A stretch of DNA of 32,839 nt from Phycisphaerae bacterium (GTDB taxonomy: Bacteria > Planctomycetota > Phycisphaerae > UBA1845). Position 1 is the stretch's first letter, and each line of letters begins with the position of its first letter. Positions 7,466 through 17,300 of the stretch are shown here, piece by piece. Under the pieces are notes generated by a model, which saw nothing but the letters and a program-made list of their open reading frames with translations, ran no database searches and was not told where the DNA came from. The position numbers and the translations under genes are program-made. The stretch is from assembly GCA_030429365.1 (NCBI GenBank), contig JAUIEW010000024.1, positions 1 to 32,839 of the forward strand, read 5' to 3'.

Positions 7466-7700
7466 TCGCTTTGACCAAAGCCGATGTGGACGTGGTCTGG
7501 ATGGATGACGCATCAGGTTGTGCGAGAATTCACAAACCCGACAATGATCGGAGGCTTGCAGGCGGCTTAAATCGAAGCGATCGCGGCCCGGATAACGGGA
7601 TTCTGCGGGCTTCAACCTCATTTTGACCCACTTACTGGTCCATCCCCCATGGATCGGTAACCCCCCAAGGCCCGGCCCACCCCGCCGGGCCTGATTTTTT
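7466..7700 (+). ncRNA. Candidate small RNA of about 235 bases
   Basis: The segment runs from the predicted promoter at 7430-7459 to the strong terminator at 7668-7700. It has no ORF longer than 28 codons and no ribosome site. Local stems can be drawn, for example TCCAT-CCCC-ATGGA near 7649 and GGTTGTG/CACAAACC near 7513-7540. I looked for tRNA, SRP RNA, RNase P RNA and 6S features and did not recognise any. The alternative is a long leader of the Fe-S carrier gene with the hairpin as an attenuator, but that gene has its own closer promoter. Confidence 0.35.
7668..7700 (+). terminator. Rho-independent terminator
   Basis: A perfect nine-base stem AGGCCCGGC (7668-7676) and GCCGGGCCT (7684-7692) with a seven-base loop is followed by GA and six T residues. 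It points rightward, so something is transcribed rightward from upstream although no gene is visible there. Confidence 0.8.
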
Positions 7701-7770
7701 GACAGACGACGCGCGTGCAGGAGGCGTGAATATCCGGAATCTCGACTGGCTTTCGGGCCCCATCTGTCCG

Positions 7771-7799
7771 TTGAAGACTTTGAAGGTCGAGACTAATAT
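7771..7799 (+). promoter_or_regulatory. Predicted promoter of the Fe-S carrier gene
   Basis: TTGAAG at 7771-7776, a 17-base spacer and TAATAT at 7794-7799. The start would be near 7806, giving a leader of about 70 bases. No IscR-type operator was recognised. Confidence 0.45.
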
Positions 7800-7876
7800 C
7801 CACCGACGGACTAGGGGCCGCCAAACGCCCAAATCCGCCAGTGTTGTTCATCCAAGGGAATTGAAAGGTACAGAAT

Positions 7877-8242
7877 ATGGGTATCTCATTGAGCGCAGCC
7901 GCCGCAAGAGAAGTCAACACCATCGTGACGCAACAATTGGAGCGCCTCAAGACGGAACACGCCGAGGGCGAAGAACCGGTCGAGGAATTGTTCCTGCGCG
8001 TTGGCGTCAAGGGTGGCGGATGCAGCGGTTTCAACTACACGCTCGACCTGACGGATCAAAGCAATTCCGAGGATGAAGTCTTCGAGCAGGAAGGTATCAA
8101 GATCGTTTGCGACCCGCGCAGCTATCTGTACCTCAACGGCGTCGCCATCGATTTTCGCGACGAAATGATGGGCCGAGGGTTCGTGTTCAACAACCCCAAC
8201 GCCACCAGCACCTGCGGTTGCGGCAGCAGCTTCTCACCGTAA
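7877..8242 (+). CDS. A-type iron-sulfur carrier (IscA/ErpA/HesB family)
   Basis: A 121-residue protein of the A-type carrier family, which binds or transfers Fe-S clusters to apo-enzymes in the cytoplasm. The three family cysteines are present: Cys49 in GGGCSGFNY and Cys113/Cys115 in the C-terminal CGCGSSF. The usual length is 105-125 residues. The FNNPNA stretch before the final CGCG is also typical. An additional Cys78 is not a family ligand. ATG 7877 has an AAAGG site eight bases upstream. The gene is monocistronic, with a promoter at 7771-7799 and a terminator at 8278-8305. No isc or suf neighbours are in the window, so IscA, SufA and ErpA subtypes cannot be separated. Confidence 0.95.
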   Translation: MGISLSAAAAREVNTIVTQQLERLKTEHAEGEEPVEELFLRVGVKGGGCSGFNYTLDLTDQSNSEDEVFEQEGIKIVCDPRSYLYLNGVAIDFRDEMMGRGFVFNNPNATSTCGCGSSFSP

Positions 8243-8277
8243 CGAGATCGCGGTCAACAACAAGAACAAACCAACAC

Positions 8278-8305
8278 GCTTCCCGTCAACGCGGGAAGCT
8301 TTTTT
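8278..8305 (+). terminator. Rho-independent terminator of the Fe-S carrier gene
   Basis: A perfect eight-base stem GCTTCCCG (8278-8285) and CGGGAAGC (8292-8299) with a six-base loop is followed by six T residues. It lies between convergent genes and the reverse strand beyond it is also T-rich, so it may act weakly on the secretion operon too. Confidence 0.9.
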
Positions 8306-8350
8306 CTTGCGCAGTGGGTAGATGAGTCAAAACTTTCGAGGCGCAACAAA

Positions 8351-8427
8351 TGTGCCACTACTCTGTGAGCAGTGCCATCGTTTCAAACCCTATCGCGCGC
8401 AAACACTGCTCACAGAGCAGTGGCACA
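8351..8427. repeat. REPIN-like inverted repeat, family B (CACTGCTC...GAGCAGTG type)
   Basis: Arms of 24 bases, 8351-8374 and 8404-8427, are complementary with one mismatch around a 29-base spacer. Each arm contains its own hairpin; the right arm has CACTGCTC-ACA-GAGCAGTG. The two-unit layout matches a REPIN, but the sequence differs from the element at 1673-1737. It lies between the terminator of the Fe-S gene and the 3' end of the secretion operon, and could protect that operon's mRNA end. Confidence 0.75.
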
Positions 8428-8448
8428 CGTTTCAATGGCGATCATGAA

Positions 8449-8964
8449 TTACAGCTTGCGGGGTGGGACTTTCAGTGAAGCCGTTCGACTGGGGATGATC
8501 GACCCGTCCGGGGCAATGTAGCGCACCAGCACTTCGATGTCCCGGTTGAACAGGTCGAGCGTATCCCAGTCGACCGATGGCTGGTATCCGTGTCCGAGTT
8601 TCGTCGGATTGCGTTCCGGTAATTCGGCGGTGCTGCGACTCCATTCGTAAGCCAACACGCGGCTCGTCTGGAATCCATCGACCGTATCAACCGTGAAAAT
8701 CTGCACGTCAATGGTTCCATCAACGAGCGCACCGCGTTCAGTCTCGGACGAAATCAGGTATAGAATAAAGGTGAATCCTTCGATGTTGCGATCGCCAGCT
8801 TCATCGAAACTGCGCCACATGTTCGGCGGGTAGAAGCACACGACTTTGTAAATGTCCGTACCCCGCGCACGCGCCCCCGACTGGTCAAACGTCCACGCCG
8901 GATCGTTGCAACCACCCAAGACTGCGCCAAACCCAACGCACGCACACACCACAAATCGCAACAT
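8449..8964 (-). CDS. Lipoprotein at the end of the secretion operon
   Basis: A 171-residue protein from ATG 8964; a TTG two codons earlier also fits. A short signal peptide ends in the lipobox LGG|C, so the mature protein is lipidated at that cysteine. No Asp follows the cysteine (CNDP), which by the Gram-negative sorting rule suggests the outer membrane. The mature part is rich in beta-strand patterns (GTIDVQIFTVD, IEVLVRYIAPDG) and ends PPRKL. Start and secretin stop are seven bases apart, so the two are co-transcribed. Lipoproteins next to gspD are often pilotins that carry the secretin to the outer membrane, but I see no sequence match to GspS or PilF-type pilotins. The role is inferred from position only. 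Confidence 0.75.
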   Translation of the reverse strand: MLRFVVCACVGFGAVLGGCNDPAWTFDQSGARARGTDIYKVVCFYPPNMWRSFDEAGDRNIEGFTFILYLISSETERGALVDGTIDVQIFTVDTVDGFQTSRVLAYEWSRSTAELPERNPTKLGHGYQPSVDWDTLDLFNRDIEVLVRYIAPDGSIIPSRTASLKVPPRKL

Positions 8965-8971
8965 GGACAAA

Positions 8972-11900
8972 CTACTGAACCTCCACCATTTCCAAAATCA
9001 ACGGTTCGCTTGATCTTGAGCGGTCGGCTGGCTGCGTCGACACCGGTTGCGTACGCGTTAGACGATGCGCGGGAACCGACTGATGAGCGACTGGAACCGG
9101 CGACATCGACTGCATCACCGGAGCCACGGGCTGAGTATCAGATACTCCGACGTAGCTCGCATTCTGACTCGAATCGACCGCCGTGACCGGCACATACGAA
9201 GCCTGCCGCGACCTCATCGAGGCCGTCATCCCGGGACGCGGTGGGCCATAAACACCCGCCGCCGTCTTCTGATTCATGCTCTTCGGTGGCGTGGGACGCT
9301 TCGGGCCGTAGGTATCGGGACGCGGCTGACTGATCGGCTGCGTTTGCGGCACGATCGGTTGCAACGCATCCGGCGACTCGATCTCGCGATACGGCGGGAC
9401 ATTCTGCAGCGCTTCGTCATCGGGCAGAATCCGCAGGCCCTGCATCAGCTTGTTGCGCTGGATGCGCTTGGGCATGAATCCACTTTGATCACGCAAACGC
9501 TTGGACTGCTCGAACGCTTCGACCTCGTTGCGAACCACGTTCACCGTCAGGAGGATCAGCAATTCCGTCCGACGTCGTGTGCTGCTGGTCGCCCGAAACA
9601 GGTTGCCGACACCGGGAAGATCGCCAAGCACGGGAACCTTCGTCTCGCGTTCGTCTTCCTGGGTCTGAATCAAACCACCGATCACGATGGTCTCACCGTC
9701 CTTGACCGTCACCGTCGTCTCAGCCGAGCGATTCGTAAACGTCGGCGCACTGACGCCCTCTGAAATCTGAACGTTGCTACCCGGATTCAACGATGAAATC
9801 TCCGGCTTGATCAGCATGTTGACGTAGCCGTCCGGGTTAATGTGCGGCGTCACGTCCACGATGATACCGACGTCCTCGTATTCAACCTGCGAACTGACCT
9901 GCCCGTTGTCGCTGACCTGCGAACCGCGGAGGAATGGCACGTTGTCGCCAATCGTGATGTTACCTTCCTGGTTGTTCGACACGACGATCGTCGGCGCACT
10001 GAGCACTTCCAAACTACCATCGGATTGCAGCGCCCGAAGCAGGAAGTTGAAGTCAGCTCCGGTAATCGCGAAGGTGAATCCGCCGAACGAGCCCGCCGAA
10101 CCAGCGGCTCCCACGTCCGTTCCACCGACGAAGTCAAAGTTCTTACCTTTCACGATCCCGTTCGCGCCGACCGTCGCATTCTTGCTGAACGAGAGGTCCT
10201 GAAGGGCGAATTCCATGCCGAATTCGAGCGAGTCGTCGAGCGCGACTTCCGCAATCAACACTTCGATGACCACCTGGGGAGGCGGCCTATCGACCGAATA
10301 CAACATCTCCATGGTCCGCTGATAGTAACGCGGGCTCACACCGAGCAGCACCGTGTTGCTGTCTTCATCCGCAACGACCGTCACATGACGCTCGGCCCGA
10401 CGCAGGACAGCCGTCTCATCATCGAGATCGCCGAGCAGTTCATTCTCCGCGTCGAAGTATTCCTTCAGAGCTGTGACAATGTCCGTCGCGGGCACGTACT
10501 TGGCTTCGTAGACGTGGCGAATACGCTCGTCGACATCCTGACCGTCCAACTGACGAATCAGGTCTTCGACCATATTCAAGTCGGCTTCCGCGCCAGCAGC
10601 GATGACCGAGTTGGTGCGACGGTTGGCTGTAAACTTCAGTCGCTGACCCGGCGCCCGCGCTTCACTTCCCGAAGTCGATGCGGTCGTCGCAGCCCCACCA
10701 ACCTCCAGGCGGGTCTCAGGACCTTCATTTGATGTGTCTTCTTCAAACAGAGTCGTCAGCACATCCACAACTTCCTCGGCGTCGGCGTTGGCCAGCGGGA
10801 ACATCCGGATTTCACTGAGAATCGGATCGATGCGATCGATCGACTGGATCATGCTTTCGAGCATGTCCATGCTGGCAGCCGGCGCGAGAACGAACAGCGA
10901 ATTCGTGCGCTCGTCTGGTTCAATCGTGATGTCCTGCCGCATCAGCGTGCGCAGTTTTTGCTGTCCATCGGGGAACGTCTCGATGAACTTCAGTATGACG
11001 GCTTTTTCATCATCGCCTCCGCCGCCTGACTGCTCGCCGCCGTAAATCGTGGTCGTTAACACCTCAGCCAACTCGGTTGCATAGGCCCGCTTGAGCGTGA
11101 TCACTCGCAGCATCATTTCCGGACCAGGAACCGACGTGTCCATCTTCTTGATGACGTCGGCGATATTCGACATTTCCGAACTCGACGCCCAGACAACCAG
11201 TGAATTCGTCCGCGTGTCCGGTTCGATCGCGATCACGTCGGCTCGGCCGTCCGTGTTCTCACCTTGCGATTCAAACAACGCTTCCAGCGACGTTGCCGTC
11301 GGTTCAGCTTTGGCCTGCTTGAGCGGGAAGACCTGCACCTGCCGGCTAATGGACGAACGAACGTCGAGCAACGAGAGCAGGTGCTCCACCGTGCTGTGAT
11401 CTTCGGGCGATGCACTGCACACAATGCTGTTGGTGGCTTCGTCGGCCATCACGAACACGGGCGTGCGTTCGCCATCGGAGCCTTCCTGGCGGCCTTCAAA
11501 GATGTTTTCAATCTTGCTGGTCAGTTTGACGGCTGACGCTTCGTTAAGCGGGTAAACCTTGATCGCCGACTTCGCCGACACGGGCACGTCAAGCGATTCG
11601 AGCATTTCGGTGGAGCGTTTGATCGCGTCGCGCGACCCGGTCATGATCAGCGTGTTGCTCATCGCGTCGGGGACGATCGTCGGGGCTTTGAAGTCGCCGT
11701 CGGAATTCGATTCCATGCCTTCAAAGAGCGTATCCATCATGCTGCCGACCTTGACGGGGTCGGCGTTCTTGAGCTTGAAGATGCGCGTGTCGGCATTGAC
11801 CAGCGGAGCCCGATCGGTGTCCATCTGCGTGATGAGTTTCTCAATGATGCTCAGGTTGGTCTTCGACGCACTGGCGATCACTGCGTTGGAACGCGAGTCG

Positions 11901-14167
11901 GCGACCAGCGACACCTTCTGACGCTGCTCGATGATGTCGTTTTCCGCACCAACCGCACCGAGGTACAAACCCTCTTCAAATAGCTCGTTGATCTTTTCCG
12001 ACACGTTTTCGGCTTGCGCGTTTTCGAGCGGGAACACGCGGATCACGCCTTCCGGATCGAGTTCGACGTCGAGCGCCTTAATCAGCCGCGCCATCTCATC
12101 GAAGTTATCCTTCGACGACGCTACCAAAATGGTGTTGGTCACCGGTTCCGTGACAATCGCCACGCGATCCGACGGGTTTTCATTTTGCCCCTCAGCCAAC
12201 CGCTGCTGCAGACGTTCTTCGAACAGTTCCTTCAGCATATCGCCGATTTGCGTCGCGTCGTTGTTGGCCAGCTCAATCGTGCGAATCTCGGCGATGGGTG
12301 CGAGCGGCTGAGCTTCCAACTGCTCAACCAATCGCTTGATTTCTTCGAAGTCATCCGGACCCGACGCGATCACGAGCGAGTTGCTGCGCTGATCGGCGAC
12401 GACCACCGGCGAATCCTGCGGGATATCAGCTTCTCCGCGAAGCTCGGCTTTTCGCTCCCAAAGCTCATCGACCTTGGATTTCAAATCACCCGCCGACGCA
12501 ACCGTGCAGTTGATGATGCGAATCTGATCGCTGAAGCGCTCCGGCGCGCCGTCCAGCGTTTCGACAATCTTCTTGATCTCCTCAAAATTCTCCGCGATCG
12601 CCGAAACAATCAGCGAGTTCGAGCGGATGTCGGTCGAAAGGAAAATCTTCTCCTTTGCCAGCGCGGCTTCGCCGAGTTCGAGTTTCTCCATGTTCTCGAT
12701 GCGCTTCTCCCACAGGTCTTCGACGATCTTGCCGATGCGGGTCGCGTCAGTGTTCGTCATCGTGATGAGGCGGATCGGGTACTTGATCTCCGACATGGGC
12801 ACGTCGAGCTTTTGAATCAAACCGTCGACAAGCACCAGTTGCTCCGTCCGGCCGGCAACCACCAGCGTGTTCGTGCGGGCGTCGGCTGAAATCGCGACGT
12901 TGTAAACCAGCGATCGGCCAATGGCATTCGTCGGAACGGCTTCGGTCGTCTCACTGCCCGGCGCCGGTTTGGGAAGGTCCTTACCCGCGTCAAACATTTC
13001 GTCGAGCAGTTCCTTTACTCCGGACGCATCGGCATGGGCGAGCGGATACACGCGGAGGTTCTGCTCTTCAGCCAATGGTACACTGTCGAGCAACTTGATG
13101 AGTTCGCCAAGCGGTTCGATGTTTTCCTCAGCCGTCGCGCAGATGATCGCCTGCGACTCTTCGTCGGCGATCAGTTTGATCTGGCGTTCGAGATTGAGCA
13201 CCGGCAGTTCGACCTGCTTGCCGTCGGGCGTGGCCTGAATCATTCGCAGACGACGAATCGTTTCCTGCACCGCGTCGGACGTGTCAGCCGTCTTGAGCAA
13301 ACTATCGAGCACATCGACCATGCCGGTGGCTTTGCTGTTGAGCAGTGGGAAGTGAACCAGCGTCAAATCGCCGAACCCCTTCATCGGTTCGACATCGAGG
13401 CGATTGATCAATTCGCGAATCTTCTCATGTTCGGTCAACGGCGCGATCACAAACAGCGAGTTGCTCGCATCCAATGGCGTGATCGTGATCTGGCTGGCCG
13501 GATCCTCGCCTTGCTTCTGACGCAGAGCATTGACCAGTTCCTCCAACTTCGGAGCGGCTTCGATCGCCTTGATATGCTTAAGTTCGTACGTCACCGAATC
13601 AAAATTGGGCAGCCCGGAATCCTGCTCATCGAGTTGCGCCACGATTCTCTCGACCCGATCCAGTTCGGCTTCCGGACCGGTCACGAGCAGGATATTGCTG
13701 GCAATGGTTTGAACGTTGATCTCTTCGTCGGGACGTTGCGATGGATTCAGTTTGGTCGCGGCTTGCTGCACAACGCTGGCGATGTTCTGTGCATTCTTGC
13801 TCTGCAACTTGATGACGCGATAACCCTGCGGCTGATATTCACCGTCGAGGCGATTCATCAACTCTTCGATGATATCGAGATCGCCTTCGACCGCGGTGAT
13901 GACCACGTTGTCGCCAACCACTTCGACCTTGACGTCCGCGCCACTGAGATTCAGATCGACAGGGTCTTTGGATGCGCGCTCGCTGCCCGCGTCGGCATTG
14001 TCTTCGTTGTCACGGGCGTCGTCGTCAGCTCTGGTGTCGCCGGCATTGCGTCGTCCAGCCGGTTGACGTCTGCCATCGGCATCGTCGTCTGCCCTTTGGG
14101 CGAACAACGGTTGCGGTAACAGCACCGCACCAGCCAGCACCCATCCCAATATCGATCGCTTCAACAT
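8972..14167 (-). CDS. gspD: Giant type II secretion secretin GspD with ~14 N1-type modules
   Basis: A 1731-residue outer-membrane channel protein, against roughly 650-750 for usual GspD. ATG 14167 has an AAGGG site eight bases upstream and a signal peptide ending LFAQ at residue 24. Residues 25-70 are an acidic disordered linker. Residues 76-108 are the second half of a Secretin_N-like module. Fourteen full modules follow (about 116-1293), each a 'RVYPL..A.A..V...L..LF' half, a variable loop and a 'TNSLVV.......I..LD' half. The secretin barrel is at about 1296-1546, with VVIEVLIAEV, SAPTIVVSNNQ, VEYEDVGIIVDVTP and the closing ETTVTVKDGETIVIGGLI and VPVLGDLPGVGNLFR. A Gln/Pro/Ser-rich tail ends the protein. 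The 169 bases to the giant gene upstream hold a six-base hairpin (14273-14289) without a T-run. Confidence 0.93.
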   Translation of the reverse strand: MLKRSILGWVLAGAVLLPQPLFAQRADDDADGRRQPAGRRNAGDTRADDDARDNEDNADAGSERASKDPVDLNLSGADVKVEVVGDNVVITAVEGDLDIIEELMNRLDGEYQPQGYRVIKLQSKNAQNIASVVQQAATKLNPSQRPDEEINVQTIASNILLVTGPEAELDRVERIVAQLDEQDSGLPNFDSVTYELKHIKAIEAAPKLEELVNALRQKQGEDPASQITITPLDASNSLFVIAPLTEHEKIRELINRLDVEPMKGFGDLTLVHFPLLNSKATGMVDVLDSLLKTADTSDAVQETIRRLRMIQATPDGKQVELPVLNLERQIKLIADEESQAIICATAEENIEPLGELIKLLDSVPLAEEQNLRVYPLAHADASGVKELLDEMFDAGKDLPKPAPGSETTEAVPTNAIGRSLVYNVAISADARTNTLVVAGRTEQLVLVDGLIQKLDVPMSEIKYPIRLITMTNTDATRIGKIVEDLWEKRIENMEKLELGEAALAKEKIFLSTDIRSNSLIVSAIAENFEEIKKIVETLDGAPERFSDQIRIINCTVASAGDLKSKVDELWERKAELRGEADIPQDSPVVVADQRSNSLVIASGPDDFEEIKRLVEQLEAQPLAPIAEIRTIELANNDATQIGDMLKELFEERLQQRLAEGQNENPSDRVAIVTEPVTNTILVASSKDNFDEMARLIKALDVELDPEGVIRVFPLENAQAENVSEKINELFEEGLYLGAVGAENDIIEQRQKVSLVADSRSNAVIASASKTNLSIIEKLITQMDTDRAPLVNADTRIFKLKNADPVKVGSMMDTLFEGMESNSDGDFKAPTIVPDAMSNTLIMTGSRDAIKRSTEMLESLDVPVSAKSAIKVYPLNEASAVKLTSKIENIFEGRQEGSDGERTPVFVMADEATNSIVCSASPEDHSTVEHLLSLLDVRSSISRQVQVFPLKQAKAEPTATSLEALFESQGENTDGRADVIAIEPDTRTNSLVVWASSSEMSNIADVIKKMDTSVPGPEMMLRVITLKRAYATELAEVLTTTIYGGEQSGGGGDDEKAVILKFIETFPDGQQKLRTLMRQDITIEPDERTNSLFVLAPAASMDMLESMIQSIDRIDPILSEIRMFPLANADAEEVVDVLTTLFEEDTSNEGPETRLEVGGAATTASTSGSEARAPGQRLKFTANRRTNSVIAAGAEADLNMVEDLIRQLDGQDVDERIRHVYEAKYVPATDIVTALKEYFDAENELLGDLDDETAVLRRAERHVTVVADEDSNTVLLGVSPRYYQRTMEMLYSVDRPPPQVVIEVLIAEVALDDSLEFGMEFALQDLSFSKNATVGANGIVKGKNFDFVGGTDVGAAGSAGSFGGFTFAITGADFNFLLRALQSDGSLEVLSAPTIVVSNNQEGNITIGDNVPFLRGSQVSDNGQVSSQVEYEDVGIIVDVTPHINPDGYVNMLIKPEISSLNPGSNVQISEGVSAPTFTNRSAETTVTVKDGETIVIGGLIQTQEDERETKVPVLGDLPGVGNLFRATSSTRRRTELLILLTVNVVRNEVEAFEQSKRLRDQSGFMPKRIQRNKLMQGLRILPDDEALQNVPPYREIESPDALQPIVPQTQPISQPRPDTYGPKRPTPPKSMNQKTAAGVYGPPRPGMTASMRSRQASYVPVTAVDSSQNASYVGVSDTQPVAPVMQSMSPVPVAHQSVPAHRLTRTQPVSTQPADRSRSSEPLILEMVEVQ
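10289..13822 (-). repeat. Array of 14 Secretin_N-like modules in GspD
   Basis: By residue: 116-180, 191-258, 267-361, 370-455, 463-539, 547-618, 626-700, 707-783, 793-860, 868-935, 943-1010, 1019-1111, 1118-1208 and 1215-1293. The modules are recognised by the recurring (T/S)N(S/T)(L/I)(V/I) strand and a helix ending in LD. They are diverged at DNA level, so this is an old expansion and not a recent tandem duplication. Confidence 0.8.
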
Positions 14168-14336
14168 CGTCTCAACCCTTTATGAATCCGCACCGCACGC
14201 GCTTCGGCAACCTCCATGTCGCCAAGTCACATCCGGTGTTGACTTGTGATTTCAAACCATCGTCGCAGACTCGGGTTGCATTACAACCCCAGCCCCTCGC
14301 GGGCGCACGACAGTTATCCGAATGTCTGACAGAAAC

Positions 14337-17300
14337 TTATCGCCGCCGCCCACGCCGCGACGAACGCCTTGAACCTTGTGAGTTATTCTGCTCGATCATG
14401 CCTTCAATGACACGCTTAAAATCTTCAGGATCCATTTTGTCCGGCGTCAAAATCAGCGTCTTTTTTCCGCCAGCCGGTCCTTGCTGCTGAATCTGAGCGA
14501 CGATCACCTCAGCCAACTCCAACTCCTTCGCATCACCTGCGATCAGCAGCGAGTTACTCGACGAGATCGGTTCGACCGACAAACTGCCGCTGTTGCGACC
14601 GCCTCGTCCGCCGCGCCGTCCGCCTCTGCCAGACTGACCACGCGGCTGCATCGCCGCTGCCAGTGTTGCCTCGAGGGTTGAAGCGATGTCATCCGCCCGA
14701 AACGCCGACGAAAGCTGAATCAACTTGACGCGTTCGCCCTCGGCTTCTTCCGAGTCCAGTTCGTGGGCGAGACGTTCAATCTGGGCAAAGTCGCCCGGGT
14801 TGGCCCGCACGATCAGCGAGTTGGTCACGTCGTTGGCGACGATCACCGGCGGCATGCTTGAACCACTGCTGCCACGACGATTGTTCCGCCCGCCGCGACT
14901 CGCATTTTCAACAAAAATCTGCGAAAGCGTCGGTTCGACTTCGCTCGCGATCGCCCGTTCAAGCTTGATGATCTGCGGACCCGACTCCGCATCGGTTTCG
15001 ACGTCGATCTTTGCGATCAGCGAAGCGACCCGTTCGAGTCCATCTTCATCACCGGTGACCACCAGCGAATTGTTGGAGTTCACAATGCTGACGCGAATGT
15101 TGCCAAGCAGTTCATCTCCACCGCGCCCGCGCCGCCCGCGATTGTTGCCTGGCTTGCGCAGGTAGTCTTCGATGATCGTCTGCATCTCGTCGGCATTGGT
15201 GTATTCGAGTTGGAACGTGCGCACCGAACGATCGGTGTCATCCGGCAACACATCAAGCTGATCGATGACCGCGCTGATCTCGGCAAACTCTTCCTCGCTG
15301 GCTTTGATGAGAATCGCATCCGAACCGGATGGCGCGGTGACGCTGATCGTTTCCTGACCACGAACGTTGCGACCGCGCCGGACAAAAATGTCCTGAAGCG
15401 CCCGAGCCACCTCGCCCGCATCGGCGTACTTGATCTGCACAACCTTGACGTCGCGGGTCCCCGTTCCCTTTTGATCGTAACCGGCAAGAAACTCACCGAT
15501 CTCCGCGAGACGCTCCGGCGAACCGGCGACAATCACCGAGTTGGAACCCCACGCGGGAACAACTTTGATCTGATCGCGGGGACTCGCCCGGCGATTTCGA
15601 CTCGCCTGCCCAAACAGCTGATTGAGCGCCTCAGCCGTCGACCACGCATCGGCGAATTCCAACTTGAACGACTTGACCTCGCGCTCGAATTTCTGCGGGA
15701 CGTCCAGCGTTTCCACGAGTTCCTGCACCGCAGCCAACTCCGAATCATTGGCAAACACCAAGAGCGAATTGGTCCCCGGATCGGGCACGATTGTCAGCCC
15801 TTGATCGTCACGACGACGGCGACGCGTCCGCTCCATAATCTGCGAAAGCTTGTCGGCCAACTCCTCGGCATTGGCTTCCTTCAAACCGATGACGTGCGTG
15901 GTGCGTTGAACGGTGGATTCGGTGTCCACCATTGTGATCATGTCCGAAACTTTGTCGTGATTCTCCGGTGTGGCGCTGACAACGAGACTGCTCGTCCCGG
16001 AGATGTAGTTCACCTTCACTTCGTCCTGCGGCTTTGCTCCACGCGGCGCCTTGAACGTATTCTGCACCGCCCGGACGGCCGAGTTCGGCTCGACAAACTT
16101 CAGCGGATACACGCGAACTTCGAGTCCCGTCTGCGTATCCGGCTCCTTGTCGAGCTCGGCGATCAGCGGAACCAATTCGTCGTAGTCCTTCTGCGTGGAC
16201 GAGATCAGCAACACGTTCTGCTCATCGTCGGCAACGACGCTGATGTTGTTGTTTGCCCCGCGCCGTCGCCCGCGAAGCGACTTGTTGATGATGTCGGCAA
16301 CGTTCGACGCGCGGGCTTCCTTGATCGCGTAGATCTTCTGCACCGGCGCGGAAGGCCCACCGGCAAACTCGTCGAGCTTCTTGATGACTTCCGCGTCGAT
16401 CTTGTCAAGCTGGCCGGCTGTCCCGCGAACGATCACCGTATTGGTCGAGACATTCGCCTCCGCTTTGGGCGGATCCAAACCGTCTGGCTGTTGACCGCCA
16501 TAAAGTCGATTGATCGTCGCTGCGATTTCGCGGGCATCCGAATCGTGAAGCGCGATGACCTTCGTCTGAATCTCCATCGGAGCAGCCGCTTCCACGTCAA
16601 TCTCCGCGAGCACGCGCGACACAAACGCAAACGTGATCGGTCCGCCCATGACCACCAGCGAATTGGAGCGCTGGTCGGCTTCGGCACTGAACGGATCGAG
16701 CTTCATCTTGGTGTTGGTGGCCCGCAATTGCTGCAACAGTTTGTTGACCATCTTGTTCATCTGGTCCAACACCTGCGGCGCTTTGGCGTACTTGAGTTTA
16801 AAGACCTTGATGTCCAAACCCGTCTGCGGCACGTCGATCTCAGCCACGCGCGTTTGAATCTCGGTGTGAAGGCTTTCGGGAGCACGAACGAAGATCTTTC
16901 CGCTGCTTGAGTCAGCCACGAACTCGATCTGGGCATTGGCGCTCTTCGACCGCCCCTTTCCCTTGCCGACGCCGTAGATCGCTTCGAGCGTCCCCGCGAT
17001 GGCTTCGGCGTCGCCGTTGATCACGTCGATCGTCAACAGATTGCCAATGTCCTGCTTGACGTCGAGCTTGGCGATCGCTTCGTCGATCTTTTCAAACGCA
17101 CTGACCTTGGCGCGAACGTACACGGTGTTGTTGGCCACGTCGGCTTTGAAGATCGCATCGATGTTGTCAGGATGATATTCGCTAAGGCTACCGCTGCCGG
17201 AGTCGAAAAGTTGATCAAGAAGCCCGACCACCGCTTCGGCGTCGGCGTGGGCCAATCGAAACTCCCGCGTCTCGATGGCCTCTGGTGCCTGCTCTTCGAT

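Noticed and set aside
14273-14289. Hairpin GGGTTG/CAACCC between the giant gene and gspD as a terminator
   Set aside because: Only six base pairs and no T-run. gspD is more likely co-transcribed with the giant gene.
15210-16910. Long rightward ORF (566 codons) inside the giant gene, and similar ones at 20691-21818, 13034-14119 and 9842-10732
   Set aside because: They are antisense to a gene with clear repeated protein modules. Their translations are Arg/His/Asp/Leu-rich without domains or ribosome sites, as expected for mirror frames of a GC-rich gene.
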